Origin: Ruminococcus sp.
GTDB taxonomy: Bacteria > Bacillota > Clostridia > Oscillospirales > Ruminococcaceae
Reading direction: 5' to 3'
DNA: 64,000 nt
Assembly: GCA_017634275.1 (NCBI GenBank)
Contig: JAGBNQ010000010.1
Coordinates: 1 to 64,000, forward strand
The notes beneath the pieces were generated by a model. That model saw only the letters and a program-made list of their open reading frames with translations. It made no database searches and had not been told where the DNA came from. How positions within the stretch are numbered: position 1 is the first letter of the stretch; the number at the start of each line of letters is the position of its first letter. Positions 1 to 8,608 of the stretch are shown piece after piece. A program made the position numbers and the translations under genes.

Positions 1-256
1 CTTCCTCTATTACCGTGTGGAAAACTACTTGCAGCATAACATCGCCAAGCTCCTCCCTCATCATCTCGGGGGAGTCAAAGTCGATAGCCTCAGCGACCTC
101 GTAGGCCTCCTCTATCATATCCTTCTTGATAGAGCTGTGCGTCTGCACCTTATCCCACGGGCAGCCGTTTTCAGACCTGAGTATCCTTACTATCTCTGTC
201 ATATCATAGACATTGTAGCTGTCCTTTTCAAGTATTGCGTTGATCCTGTCCTGCAT
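1..256 (-). CDS. mazG: MazG nucleotide pyrophosphohydrolase, N-terminal part (cut by window edge)
   Basis: The 85 visible residues contain the MazG signature: an LRSENGCPWDKVQTH stretch, then the metal-binding helix pair (IEEAYEVAEAI and REELGDVMLQ) with its conserved Glu/Asp residues. MazG-type enzymes hydrolyse nucleoside triphosphates to monophosphates and pyrophosphate in the cytoplasm. The gene begins with ATG at 256 and runs off the left edge. It lies 64 bp downstream of the SpoVB-type flippase on the same strand, the same order as spoVB-like yabM followed by yabN/mazG in Bacillus. This supports an operon. The C-terminal half is not visible. Confidence 0.9.
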   Translation of the reverse strand, partial: MQDRINAILEKDSYNVYDMTEIVRILRSENGCPWDKVQTHSSIKKDMIEEAYEVAEAIDFDSPEMMREELGDVMLQVVFHTVIEE

Positions 257-320
257 AGTGCCTTCATTCTTTCAAAATTTATCCGTGTACATATTATTTT
301 AACTCAAATCCGATTATTTT

Positions 321-1982
321 TCAAGTCCTTTTTGCGATTTTTTTAAATTTTTTTTGTTTTTTCTGTCTTTTCGGCAATATGTTCAATAAATAGAGTGAAA
401 AAATGTATATAATGCCACCTGCGGCAATTGAGATGATCAGGCAAAGCCTGAAATTTCCGCTTAAAATGCCGCTATAAAGCTTATCATAGCAAAGCCTTGC
501 GCCGCCGGCGCACAGAAGTGCCGAAAAAGCAGGGCTTATAAAGCATTTTTTAATGCCCGGCAAAACAGCGCAGGTATCAAAATATACCTTTACCGCTATG
601 AAAAATGCCGCCATATCCGCAATCACAAGGGCAAGTGCCGCCCCCGAAACACCGAAATGAGGGATAAACATAAGTGTCAGGTTGCCTATAAGCTTTGTGA
701 TGCATGAGATGACCATGATCCTGACGCAGCTTTTAGGCCTGCCGACAGCCTGCAAAAGCGCAAACACGGGCGGCAGCATACACCCGAACACAAGCCCTGC
801 CGAGAGGATCATAAAGGGCTGTGAGGATACTGCCGTTTCATAGACCCTTGACGGGTATAAAAGTCTTAACACCTCGTTTGAAAAGACAGTCAGCCCGAAG
901 GAGGCCGGGAATGCTATGACCGATGACAGAAAGAAAACATCGTCAGTTCCCTTTTTAAGGGCGGCGGTGTCACCCGTTGCGCGCGCCTTTGCTACACCGG
1001 GGAGTGCAGGCTTGCCGAGCATCGCCGTAAACCCGGGGATTATCCCCGTGACGGTAAGCGCAAGCGAGGTAAACGAGCCGTATATAAAATCAGCGATATC
1101 GCCCTTTGCGATGCCCGAGCCGTTTAGCATACTTATATCAAGCGCACCGCGTGATAGCAATACTTTAAGCATCATCGGAACGGTAAGCAGGTCTACCGTA
1201 TTTATCAGCGTGCTGATAGCGGCGGTAAGCGCTATCGGGAATGCGTAATGATTAAGCTCGCTGATTATGTGGCGCGCGCTGTCGGTGCAGATGTCCTTTT
1301 TAAGCTTGTTTTCACTTATCCCGTCACCCTTTATTTTAAGCCGAATGCAAAGATATATACACGCAAACAAGGATGAGAGCGATACCCCGAGGATAGATGC
1401 CGCGGCAGTAATTGATAAGGTTTTAGGGGTGTCATAAAGTGTGCTTGCTTTTTTGTAGGCAATAAAGGCGAATAAAAGCCCTAAAATAAGCTTGAAAAGC
1501 GTTTCGATTATCTCGGAAACGGCTGTAGGCACCATATCGCAAAGCCCCTCAAAATACCCCCTGTAGACCGAAATTATACAGCATAAAAACACAGTAGGGG
1601 AGACTGCTATGAGTCCCGGCGCCATATTTGACGAGCCGAGTATGAGCCTTGATATCAGTCCCGAAAATAGTACAATTGCGCCGCTTGACAAAAGCCCCAA
1701 AAGAGAATAGAATATTAGCGCCGTCCGCCTTATCTTGCGCGCGTTTTTGTATCTTTCAAGGGCAAAATTCTCTGATATCATTATCGCAAGCGTCGAGGGG
1801 ATACCCCCTATAGCAATAGCATAAACGGGCGTAAATACTGCATACACGCTCTGATAATATGCCATACCCGTTCCGCCCAGAAGGTTTGTGAGCATCAGCT
1901 TGTATGCAAGCCCCATGACCTTTGTTACAGCCACCATAAATATCAAAATAGCCGAGCCCTTGTAAAAGCTTTGTCCTTTCAA
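321..1982 (-). CDS. SpoVB/MurJ-like polysaccharide flippase of the MOP superfamily
   Basis: This is a 553-residue multi-pass membrane protein with about 12-14 hydrophobic segments. It opens with a QSFYKGSAILIF segment typical of SpoVB and related lipid-II or polysaccharide flippases. Such proteins move undecaprenyl-linked cell-wall or spore-cortex precursors across the membrane; the substrate here is inferred. The start that matches the family is TTG at 1982. An in-frame ATG 15 codons later would cut into the first conserved segment. The only ribosome-binding-like sequence (gggggtg) lies in the 3' arm of the terminator hairpin of the upstream gene. It is followed by mazG. Confidence 0.85.
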   Translation of the reverse strand: MKGQSFYKGSAILIFMVAVTKVMGLAYKLMLTNLLGGTGMAYYQSVYAVFTPVYAIAIGGIPSTLAIMISENFALERYKNARKIRRTALIFYSLLGLLSSGAIVLFSGLISRLILGSSNMAPGLIAVSPTVFLCCIISVYRGYFEGLCDMVPTAVSEIIETLFKLILGLLFAFIAYKKASTLYDTPKTLSITAAASILGVSLSSLFACIYLCIRLKIKGDGISENKLKKDICTDSARHIISELNHYAFPIALTAAISTLINTVDLLTVPMMLKVLLSRGALDISMLNGSGIAKGDIADFIYGSFTSLALTVTGIIPGFTAMLGKPALPGVAKARATGDTAALKKGTDDVFFLSSVIAFPASFGLTVFSNEVLRLLYPSRVYETAVSSQPFMILSAGLVFGCMLPPVFALLQAVGRPKSCVRIMVISCITKLIGNLTLMFIPHFGVSGAALALVIADMAAFFIAVKVYFDTCAVLPGIKKCFISPAFSALLCAGGARLCYDKLYSGILSGNFRLCLIISIAAGGIIYIFSLYLLNILPKRQKKQKKFKKIAKRT

Positions 1983-2018
1983 AAAAACACCCCCGAGATA
2001 ATTTTATTATCACGGGGG
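1981..2018 (-). terminator. Intrinsic terminator of the MATE gene, abutting the flippase start
   Basis: Arms at 1990-2001 and 2007-2018 form an 11-pair stem with one A:A mismatch. On the minus strand it is followed by TGTTTTTTT. The U-run ends directly at the TTG start of the flippase gene, so the stem also holds that gene's only SD-like sequence. Confidence 0.8.
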
Positions 2019-2023
2019 AAGAT

Positions 2024-3409
2024 TTATTCTTTAGTCATTTGGTTTTCAAGCTCTCTCATATTTTTAAACTCAAAAAAGCACATAACTATCGCGATTATAG
2101 AAGAAATAAGGTCGCCTATAGGCCCTGCGTAAACTATCCCGTCAATTCCCCATATGCGAGGGAGGATAAGAAGTGCAGGCAAAAAGAAAATGATCTGTCT
2201 TGTGAGTGAGAGGAATACGCCCTTTATCGCCTTGCCTATTGATGTGAAGAATGTAGATGTGACCGGCTGGAGCGCAACTATCCACGAAAAGAAGAGAAAC
2301 CTTTTTAAAAAGCGCGTGCCGAACTCAAAATATTCGTCTGTTCCGTCGCCGAATACAGAGAGTATCTGTTTCGGGAAAAGCTGAAAGCAGATAAAGCACA
2401 CAAACGAGAAACCGACCGCGATAGTGCTTGCAAGGAAATATGCATTTTTCACCCTGTCATATTTTTGCGCGCCGTAGTTAAAGCTCTCTATCGGCTGTGT
2501 GCCTTGAGAAAGACCGATAACGATCGAGAAAACAAGCTGGCTTATCTTCATAACTATCCCTGCGCAGGATAGGGGGATGCTCTCGCCGTAAACGCTCTGT
2601 GCGCCGTAGGTGCGAAGTGAGTTGTTAAGAACTATCTGAACTATCATCATAGCTATCTGGTTGAAAAATGATGCCATGCCGATAGCAAATATCTTTTGGC
2701 AGCATTTTGCCGAGGGGATAAGGTGCTTTCTTTCAAGCCTGACTGTCTTTGGCCTGAATGCGAGGTACCACACTATCATAAGCGCCGATATTACCTGACC
2801 TATGACAGTAGCAATAGCCGCCCCCTTCATTCCCATGCCGAACCCGAAAACGAATACGGCATCAAGAATAGTGTTTATCACAGCACCCGTTATCGAGCAA
2901 AGCATAGTCATCATAGGGCTGCCGTCTGCTCTTACAAGGTGTGAACCACCCGTTGTCAGTACCAAAAACGGAAAGCCGAATGCGGTTATTCCGACGTAGT
3001 CGAGCGCAAACGGCATTACCTCATCGGGCGAGCCAAAAAGCCTGAGCAGCGGCTTTAAAAACAGCAGCGTTACCACCATCAGCACAACGCCGCTAATAAC
3101 GAGCATTGTCACGGCATTGCCCATAAAGAACGGGGCTTTATCCTTTTTGCCCTGACCGAGGGTAAGGTTAAATGCAGACGCGCCGCCTATGCCGAACAGC
3201 AGAGCGAGGGCTATGCACGAAGTCGATAGCGGAAATGCTACGTTTGTAGCGGCATTTCCGAGCATACCTACCTTTTGCCCGATAAAGAGCTGATCGACTA
3301 TGTTATACAAAGCACCTACGAGCATAGCGATAATGCTCGGTATTGAGAATTTCAGCATAAGCTTTCCTACAGGCTCACTGCCCAGTGGGTTTTGAATCGT
3401 TTTATCCAT
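2024..3409 (-). CDS. MATE-family efflux transporter (MepA/NorM-like)
   Basis: This is a 461-residue protein with about 12 membrane segments. It opens NPLGSEPVGKLMLKFSIPS, the usual N-terminus of MepA-type multidrug and toxin extrusion pumps, followed by ALYNIVDQLFIG. These antiporters use Na+ or H+ gradients to expel cationic compounds; the substrate cannot be read from sequence. ATG at 3409 was chosen because the family N-terminus starts just after it and GGA lies 8 nt upstream. A longer GTG start at 3448 lies inside the terminator of the preceding gene. Terminators flank it on both sides, so it may be monocistronic. Confidence 0.9.
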   Translation of the reverse strand: MDKTIQNPLGSEPVGKLMLKFSIPSIIAMLVGALYNIVDQLFIGQKVGMLGNAATNVAFPLSTSCIALALLFGIGGASAFNLTLGQGKKDKAPFFMGNAVTMLVISGVVLMVVTLLFLKPLLRLFGSPDEVMPFALDYVGITAFGFPFLVLTTGGSHLVRADGSPMMTMLCSITGAVINTILDAVFVFGFGMGMKGAAIATVIGQVISALMIVWYLAFRPKTVRLERKHLIPSAKCCQKIFAIGMASFFNQIAMMIVQIVLNNSLRTYGAQSVYGESIPLSCAGIVMKISQLVFSIVIGLSQGTQPIESFNYGAQKYDRVKNAYFLASTIAVGFSFVCFICFQLFPKQILSVFGDGTDEYFEFGTRFLKRFLFFSWIVALQPVTSTFFTSIGKAIKGVFLSLTRQIIFFLPALLILPRIWGIDGIVYAGPIGDLISSIIAIVMCFFEFKNMRELENQMTKE

Positions 3410-3440
3410 TTTATCATTCCAATCATTGACAGATATTCTT

Positions 3441-3479
3441 AAAAACACTCATTCCCCCACAAAATATGTGAGGGAATGA
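3441..3479 (-). terminator. Intrinsic terminator of the GH3 gene
   Basis: Inverted arms at 3449-3460 and 3468-3479 pair over 11 of 12 positions around a 7-nt loop. On the minus strand the stem is followed by GTGTTTTTAAG. It lies between the GH3 stop and the MATE gene start. Confidence 0.75.
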
Positions 3480-3547
3480 CCACAAATACTATTATAATAT
3501 ATTATTTTTCATAATTCAAGCGAAAAGCCGAAAATTTATAACTTTGC

Positions 3548-5626
3548 TCAAATTTGAACGCTTACAGATACAAATTCTGTACCATTTAGCTTACAGCTAA
3601 GGCTGTCGGGCTGGTGGGTAGATGCATAAATTGTAAATCTATCCCCCTTTACCCTTATGCCCTCGGGGGTGACAAAGGTAAATGCCTTTTCGGGAATGCT
3701 TATCTCTGCCTTGCCCTCTTTACCTGCACTTGTGTCAACCCTTGCAAAGCCGCAGAGGTGGTAGTTCTCATTACATCTTTCGTCATCTGCTTTGATGTAT
3801 AGCTCTATAACGTCCTGCGTATCGGCCTTGCCCGTGTTTTTAAAGCTGACCTTAGCCCTGCCGTCATTATATTCAAGCGCAGTTACCTCAACACCCGAAT
3901 ATGTAAGTCCGAAACCGAACGGGTAGAGGACGTTCTCATTATCCTTTATATATCTGTATGTTCTTCCTGCCATAGAGTAATCTGTAAACTCGGGCAGCTT
4001 ATCCGAATCCTCATAGAACGTAACGGGCAGCTTTCCCGACGGGGAGACCTTTCCGAAGATTATATCCGCAAGCGCCCTGCCGCCCTCCGAGCCGCTGTAC
4101 CATGCGTGGATAAGCGCATCAAACTTGTTTTCGGTATTTATCGCACTTCCTGCGGCAACTACTGCGATTATCGGCTTGCCTGCTTTTTTAACGCACTCTA
4201 TAAGCCTTATCTGGCTTTCGGGCAGCTTTAGTGAGGGCTTGTCACCCGAGGCGAACTCATTGCCCGTGTCGCCCTCCTCGCCTTCAATTGATGCATCAAG
4301 CCCTAAGCAAAGCACTACCGCATCGGACAGCGACGCTACCGTGTAAGCCTCGCTCAGCCTGTCATCATTCTGAGCCAGCACAGATACCTTGTCCTTGAAT
4401 AAGTGGCAGCCCTCTGAATAAAGCACGCGCCCGTCAAAGCTCTCCTGAATGCCGCCCAAGAAGGTGTGGTAGCTGTCGGAGGTGCCGTTGTAGTTTCCGT
4501 CAAGCACGGCTACGCTGTTAGCTGTAGGGCCTATAACGGCGATAGTTTTTATTTTTTCCTTATCAAGCGGCAGAATGCCGTTGTTTTCAAGCATTACCAT
4601 AGCCTTTGCCGCGGCATCGTAAGCCTTTTGCTTATGCTCATCGCACGCTACAACGCTGTAGGGGATATCGTCAAACGGCGTGCTGTCATCGAGCATACCG
4701 AGCTTTATCCTTGTAGTAAAGAGGTGAACTGCCGCCTCTCTTATCTTTTCCTCGGTAACAAGCCCCTGCTCCAAAGCCGCCAAAAGGTTGACGTAGCAGC
4801 AGCCGCAGTTAACATCGCACCCTGCATTAAGCGCCATAGCTGCGCTTTCAACAGCGTTTGATGTTACCATGTGGTGAGTATGAAAATCATTTATAGCCCA
4901 GCAGTCGGAAACAAAATAGCCTGCAAAGCCCCAGTCATGCAGCTTGCCCATAAGAAATTCTGACGCGCAGGCAGGCTCACCGTTTACGCGGTTATAAGCA
5001 CCCATAACGCCCTCAACATCAGCGTCCTTTATAAGCTCCTCAAATGCGTAGAGATATGTATCCTCAAGGTCAAAGTCCGATATTCTTGCATCAAATTCAT
5101 GCCTTACCCCCTCGGGTCCCGAGTGAACGGCAAAATGCTTAGCGCACGCGGCAGTTTTCATAATATCGCCCTCGCCCTGCAAGCCCTTTACATAGGCTTT
5201 TCCGAGCGTGGCTGTCAAAAACGGGTCTTCCCCGTAGGTCTCCTGCCCTCTGCCCCAGCGTGGGTCGCGGAAGATGTTGATGTTAGGTGCCCACATTGTA
5301 AGGCCTTTGTAGATATCTCTGTCATCAAGCTTTGAAAAGGCGTTGTACTTTGCTCTTGTTTCGGTAGAGGTGATGTCTGCTACCTCAAAGACCTCGTTTA
5401 CATCAAATGTTGCCGCAAGAGCGATAGCCTGCGGAAAAACAGTTGATATACCGTTTCTTGCAAGGCCGTGAAGTGCCTCGTTCCACCAGTTATAGGCAGG
5501 GATGCCGAGCCGCTCGACAGCAGGTGAATCATACCTAAGCTGCGATGCCGCCTCCTCGACTGTCATTTTGCTTACAAGAGCCTCCGCCCTTTTCCTTGCG
5601 TTTTCATAAGAGCTTACATTTTTCAT
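3548..5626 (-). CDS. Glycoside hydrolase family 3 (beta-glucosidase or beta-xylosidase type)
   Basis: The 692-residue protein has the GH3 (alpha/beta)8 N-domain with RDPRWGRGQETYGEDP, the KHFAVHSGPEG substrate loop, and FVSDCWAI near residue 238. The Asp in FVSDCWAI is the expected nucleophile. The alpha/beta sandwich domain and a C-terminal fibronectin-III-like domain follow. There is no signal peptide, so it should act in the cytoplasm on imported oligosaccharides. KHFAVHSGPEG and the fused Fn3-like end resemble the xylosidase/glucosidase branch; exact specificity is not settled. ATG at 5626 follows an AGGAG site, and a clear sigma-A promoter lies about 55 bp upstream. Confidence 0.92.
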   Translation of the reverse strand: MKNVSSYENARKRAEALVSKMTVEEAASQLRYDSPAVERLGIPAYNWWNEALHGLARNGISTVFPQAIALAATFDVNEVFEVADITSTETRAKYNAFSKLDDRDIYKGLTMWAPNINIFRDPRWGRGQETYGEDPFLTATLGKAYVKGLQGEGDIMKTAACAKHFAVHSGPEGVRHEFDARISDFDLEDTYLYAFEELIKDADVEGVMGAYNRVNGEPACASEFLMGKLHDWGFAGYFVSDCWAINDFHTHHMVTSNAVESAAMALNAGCDVNCGCCYVNLLAALEQGLVTEEKIREAAVHLFTTRIKLGMLDDSTPFDDIPYSVVACDEHKQKAYDAAAKAMVMLENNGILPLDKEKIKTIAVIGPTANSVAVLDGNYNGTSDSYHTFLGGIQESFDGRVLYSEGCHLFKDKVSVLAQNDDRLSEAYTVASLSDAVVLCLGLDASIEGEEGDTGNEFASGDKPSLKLPESQIRLIECVKKAGKPIIAVVAAGSAINTENKFDALIHAWYSGSEGGRALADIIFGKVSPSGKLPVTFYEDSDKLPEFTDYSMAGRTYRYIKDNENVLYPFGFGLTYSGVEVTALEYNDGRAKVSFKNTGKADTQDVIELYIKADDERCNENYHLCGFARVDTSAGKEGKAEISIPEKAFTFVTPEGIRVKGDRFTIYASTHQPDSLSCKLNGTEFVSVSVQI

Positions 5627-5679
5627 TTTTCTCCTCTCGCCGTAGCGATGTCTAAGGTTGGTTGGTTTATTATGGTAAT

Positions 5680-5708
5680 ATTATAATTCAAATTATGATA
5701 AAAATCAA
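5680..5708 (-). promoter_or_regulatory. Sigma-A promoter of the GH3 gene
   Basis: On the minus strand: TTGATT, a 17-nt spacer, then TATAAT. The ATG at 5626 is about 47 nt downstream of the predicted start site. Confidence 0.75.
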
Positions 5709-5803
5709 TACTTTTATAGAAAATGATAAGAAAACGCTTTGATTTATCAGACGAAAATCTTATATTTTTCACATGATCCTGACTGCCATGCAGACTTTGT
5801 CAT

Positions 5804-6403
5804 TTATTCGAGAACAAGATTATACTCGTCGATCTCTATATCCGAATAGCCCGTCATTGTAAGCTTTAAGGACTCTAACAGATCCTCCTCCGGCAATGTG
5901 TCATAATAATTCTCTATGCTTTTTGATATGGTGATGTTAAGTGTAAAATGATCTCCGGCGGTGTGGTATGCGACAAAGGAGTCGGCGCTGTCTGTTCCGT
6001 TGTCATCAAGTCTGACATCTATAAGCCTTACCTCGGTGCCGATATTGTTATGTGCCTTCCATCTGTCAAATATTTCTTCTGCTGAAAGCGGCAGGTATTC
6101 CGTGACACTTTTTATCTCATTTCCGTCAACATAATAAATATCAACATCTGCACATTCCAATGCAAGCACATCTTCGGAATCGTCATTGCTCTCACTCTGT
6201 TCGCCGGTGCTGTCGGCCGTGATATCCTGCGATTTGCCAAGCCATATCCCTGCACCGATAACAAGCCCTATGCAGGCAGCTGCGCAAAGCCCTATCGCAA
6301 GCCGCTTTTTATTAGAAGATAGATTATTCGGCGCATTTTCGGCGGCCTTTATCTTTTCATCGTCTATTTCACCTAAAACTTCAAAAAACTTCTCCTTTTT
6401 CAT
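5804..6403 (-). CDS. Putative membrane-anchored anti-sigma factor
   Basis: The 199-residue protein has a cytoplasmic N-terminus of about 34 residues, one membrane segment (AIGLCAAACIGLVIGAGIWL), an acidic Ser/Asp-rich linker, and an extracytoplasmic domain. Its start overlaps the sigma gene stop as ATGA, so the two are translationally coupled. The one-TM layout and the coupling to an ECF sigma gene are what suggest an anti-sigma factor. The outer domain (TLNITISKS, then EEDLLESLKLTMTGY) weakly resembles the GerM fold. No classic zinc-binding anti-sigma motif is visible, so the role rests mainly on context. Confidence 0.6.
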   Translation of the reverse strand: MKKEKFFEVLGEIDDEKIKAAENAPNNLSSNKKRLAIGLCAAACIGLVIGAGIWLGKSQDITADSTGEQSESNDDSEDVLALECADVDIYYVDGNEIKSVTEYLPLSAEEIFDRWKAHNNIGTEVRLIDVRLDDNGTDSADSFVAYHTAGDHFTLNITISKSIENYYDTLPEEDLLESLKLTMTGYSDIEIDEYNLVLE

Positions 6404-6960
6404 AATTCGTACCCCCTCTTTGTCAGATGCTCTTTTAGCTTGTGCCTTGTTCGGCTTAGCTCTACAGATATGTAGTTTTCATTTCTTTTGCAGTTTTTTG
6501 CAATTTGCTTTACGCTGTCGGCATAAAAGCAGCGCCTTATAAAGATATATCTCTTTTCCTCGGAAAGGCTGTCAAGGAATTGGTTTATATCGCTGACCAT
6601 TTCTTTCATTATCACCTCGTTCTCGGCATTCTCCTTATCGGAAACTATTTCGCAAAGCTCGTCAAGAACTGCCGAAAGCTCATCGCCTATGCGCTTTTGT
6701 GCGTGAATGGCCTTGTATTTGTTAAATGAGAGATTTCTGACTATCTTCCCTAAAAATGCTGACAGAACAGCAGGCCTGTGCGGCGGTATGCTCTTCCATG
6801 CGCCTAAATATGTGTCATTTACGCACTCCTCGGCATCTTCATAGTTTCCGACTATGTTTAACGATATGCTTTTGCAGTAGTTTCCGTATTTTGCCGAGGT
6901 CTCACAGATAGCCTGCTCGTTTCTTTCAAAGTAAAGTTTAATGATATCCTTATCCTCCAT
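6400..6960 (-). CDS. ECF-type RNA polymerase sigma factor
   Basis: This is a 186-residue sigma-70 family protein. It has region 2 (YEDAEECVNDTYLGAWKSIPP, with the DAEE core) and a C-terminal region 4 helix-turn-helix (FYADSVKQIAKNCKRNENYI, then VELSRTRHKLKEHL). There is no region 1 or 3, as expected for an extracytoplasmic-function sigma. ATG at 6960 has GAGAGGTG upstream. The gene overlaps the downstream membrane gene by 4 bp, so the pair probably forms a sigma/anti-sigma switch. The signal and regulon are unknown. Confidence 0.88.
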   Translation of the reverse strand: MEDKDIIKLYFERNEQAICETSAKYGNYCKSISLNIVGNYEDAEECVNDTYLGAWKSIPPHRPAVLSAFLGKIVRNLSFNKYKAIHAQKRIGDELSAVLDELCEIVSDKENAENEVIMKEMVSDINQFLDSLSEEKRYIFIRRCFYADSVKQIAKNCKRNENYISVELSRTRHKLKEHLTKRGYEL

Positions 6961-7038
6961 TTTTTATACACCTCTCTTTCGGCTTGCCTTTCACTTATAT
7001 ACACAACATTTACTTTCAAATCTTACAGCTTTTTTCTG

Positions 7039-7067
7039 ATTATATCACGTTTTTTTCATTCTTTCAA
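7039..7067 (-). promoter_or_regulatory. Sigma-A promoter of the ECF sigma operon
   Basis: On the minus strand: TTGAAA, a 17-nt spacer, then TATAAT, about 75 bp upstream of the sigma start. No clear ECF-type autoregulated promoter was recognised. Confidence 0.65.
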
Positions 7068-7074
7068 CCGCTTA

Positions 7075-7110
7075 TAAAAACAGCGATACACTATATTAGT
7101 GTATCGCTGT
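7075..7110 (-). terminator. Intrinsic terminator of spoVAE
   Basis: A perfect 14-bp stem (acagcgatacacta and its complement) with a 3-nt loop is followed on the minus strand by TTTTTATAAG. The stem shares the word CAGCGATAC with hairpins near 30.5, 43.0 and 57.3 kb. Confidence 0.85.
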
Positions 7111-7133
7111 AATAATGCTATTATCTCTCTTTC

Positions 7134-7496
7134 TTATGCCTTTGCCCTTTTTAGCAGAAAATGCAATACAGATGCAAAAGCCCCGAAGATGAGTGCGGCG
7201 CTCATTCCTGCGGCGGCAGCCGTAAATCCGCCCGTGAATATACCTAAAAGCCCGTCATCGGAAATGGCTTTTTTAACACCCTGCGAGAGGTTATAGCCAA
7301 ACCCCGTAAGGGGAACGCTTGCCCCTGCGCCCGCAAAGTCGATAAGCGGCTCGTATAGCCCGAGCGCGCCGAGTGCAACACCTGCCACAACGTATGCTAC
7401 AAGTATCCTTGCAGGGGTGAGCTTTGTAAAATCAATAAGCACCTGCCCGATAAGGCAGAACGCTCCGCCTACTAAAAATGCGTAGATGTATTCCAT
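7134..7496 (-). CDS. spoVAE: Stage V sporulation protein AE
   Basis: The 120-residue membrane protein has the hallmark sequence of SpoVAE: FLVGGAFCLIGQVLIDFTKL, then PARILV, GAGASVPLTGFG and a final membrane helix. In Bacillus, SpoVA proteins sit in the spore inner membrane and carry Ca-dipicolinic acid during spore formation and germination. It lies 12 bp downstream of spoVAD and ends at a strong terminator. spoVAC, which normally precedes spoVAD, is not present here. Confidence 0.92.
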   Translation of the reverse strand: MEYIYAFLVGGAFCLIGQVLIDFTKLTPARILVAYVVAGVALGALGLYEPLIDFAGAGASVPLTGFGYNLSQGVKKAISDDGLLGIFTGGFTAAAAGMSAALIFGAFASVLHFLLKRAKA

Positions 7497-7508
7497 TCTT
7501 TTCCTCCT

Positions 7509-8501
7509 TTATGCATCGTGTGAGAGCCATACTGCGTGGGATATCGAGGGAATGCTCTCGCCCTGCTGGGTGAGGGTGGGTGACATAAGCGCACCCGTTG
7601 CCGCAAGCAGAATATTTTTTATCTCGCCGCGCTCAAGCTTTGGCAGAAGATAGGCGCAGCTTACCGATGCCGCACAGCCGCAGCCGCTGCCGCCCGAGTG
7701 AACGTCCTGCCGCTCAGGGTCATAAAGCATACAGCCGCAGTCAAGGTGGCGTGAGGATATATCCACCCCGTCACGCTCAAAGAGCTTGTATAAAAGCTGC
7801 GAGCCTATCTGCCCGAGGTCGCCCGTGACGATGTGGTCAAAGCTTTCGGGGCTCATACCGCTTTCGTTAAAAAACGATGAGAGCGTGTCATAAGCCGCAG
7901 GCGCCATAGCCGCACCCATATTTGCCGCATCGGTAACCCCCATATCAACTATCCGCCCTATCTTAAAGCCGCGGATATAGGGGGCTTTTTCCTTTGGTGT
8001 GACGATGACTGCGCCTGCGGCGGTGGCAGTCCTCTGCGTAGTAGGCGCGCGCTGGCCGCCGTATTCTATCGGCATTCTGTACTGACGCTCGGCCGAGTAA
8101 AAATGTGATGAGGTAACGGCGAGCGTTTTCTGCGTTACACCGAATGAGCAAAACATTCCTGCCAAAAGCAGCCCCTCGGTAAAGGTCGAGCAGGCGGAGT
8201 AAATGCCCAGAATGCTCGTAGCACTGTCTCTGTGCCCGAAAGATGTAGCGACACACTGGTTTAAAAGGTCGCCGCCGATAATAAGGTCAATGTCAGATGA
8301 ATCAAGCTTTGCCTTTTCGCAGGCAAGTGCGGCAGTCTGCCTTTGCAGCTCGCTTTCCGCTTGCTCGTAGGTCGTTTTGCCGAAGTATTCGTCCTCGTTA
8401 ATGTCGTCAAAGTGATTGCCGAGCGGCCCCTCGCCCTCTGAGGAACCGCCTATTGCCGCGTAGGATAGAATACTCGGCGGCGTATCAAAAAATTTAAGCA
8501 T
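7509..8501 (-). CDS. spoVAD: Stage V sporulation protein AD
   Basis: This is a 330-residue thiolase-fold protein with SpoVAD features: TTYEQAESELQRQTAALA, GDLLNQCVATSFGHR, the GIYSACSTFTEGL loop with its Cys, and C-terminal HSGGSGCGCAASV. SpoVAD binds dipicolinic acid and works with SpoVAC and SpoVAE in the spore inner membrane. The length is normal for the family. ATG at 8501 is preceded by AAGGGCG. The upstream sequence resembles a forespore sigma-G promoter rather than sigma-A, and the next gene upstream is divergent. Confidence 0.93.
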   Translation of the reverse strand: MLKFFDTPPSILSYAAIGGSSEGEGPLGNHFDDINEDEYFGKTTYEQAESELQRQTAALACEKAKLDSSDIDLIIGGDLLNQCVATSFGHRDSATSILGIYSACSTFTEGLLLAGMFCSFGVTQKTLAVTSSHFYSAERQYRMPIEYGGQRAPTTQRTATAAGAVIVTPKEKAPYIRGFKIGRIVDMGVTDAANMGAAMAPAAYDTLSSFFNESGMSPESFDHIVTGDLGQIGSQLLYKLFERDGVDISSRHLDCGCMLYDPERQDVHSGGSGCGCAASVSCAYLLPKLERGEIKNILLAATGALMSPTLTQQGESIPSISHAVWLSHDA

Positions 8502-8530
8502 TGCTCATCGCCCTTTTCGTAAGTTTTTAT

Positions 8531-8559
8531 TATTATCAGCAAAGCGCCCTAAAATATTC
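8531..8559 (-). promoter_or_regulatory. Possible sigma-F/sigma-G promoter of spoVAD
   Basis: On the minus strand GAATA is separated by 17 nt from GATAATA, close to the sigma-G pattern (GNATR, about 18 nt, CATNNTA). It would give a 5' leader of about 20 nt. The match is partial; it is favoured because the operon is a spoVA operon and no sigma-A boxes are seen on this strand. Confidence 0.35.
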
Positions 8560-8564
8560 ATTAC

Positions 8565-8593
8565 TTGAAAAAAAGAAAGATGTGTGATATAAT
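8565..8593 (+). promoter_or_regulatory. Sigma-A promoter of the acetyltransferase-queH-ybaK operon
   Basis: TTGAAA, a 17-nt spacer, TATAAT, with the ATG 16 nt beyond the -10 box. It is back to back with the spoVAD promoter region. Confidence 0.75.
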
Positions 8594-8608
8594 ACAGAGG
8601 GTGAGGAT

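Noticed and set aside
1756..2013. 85-codon minus-strand frame overlapping the flippase start
   Set aside because: It lies in another frame of the flippase gene and across the terminator; Cys-rich shadow composition.
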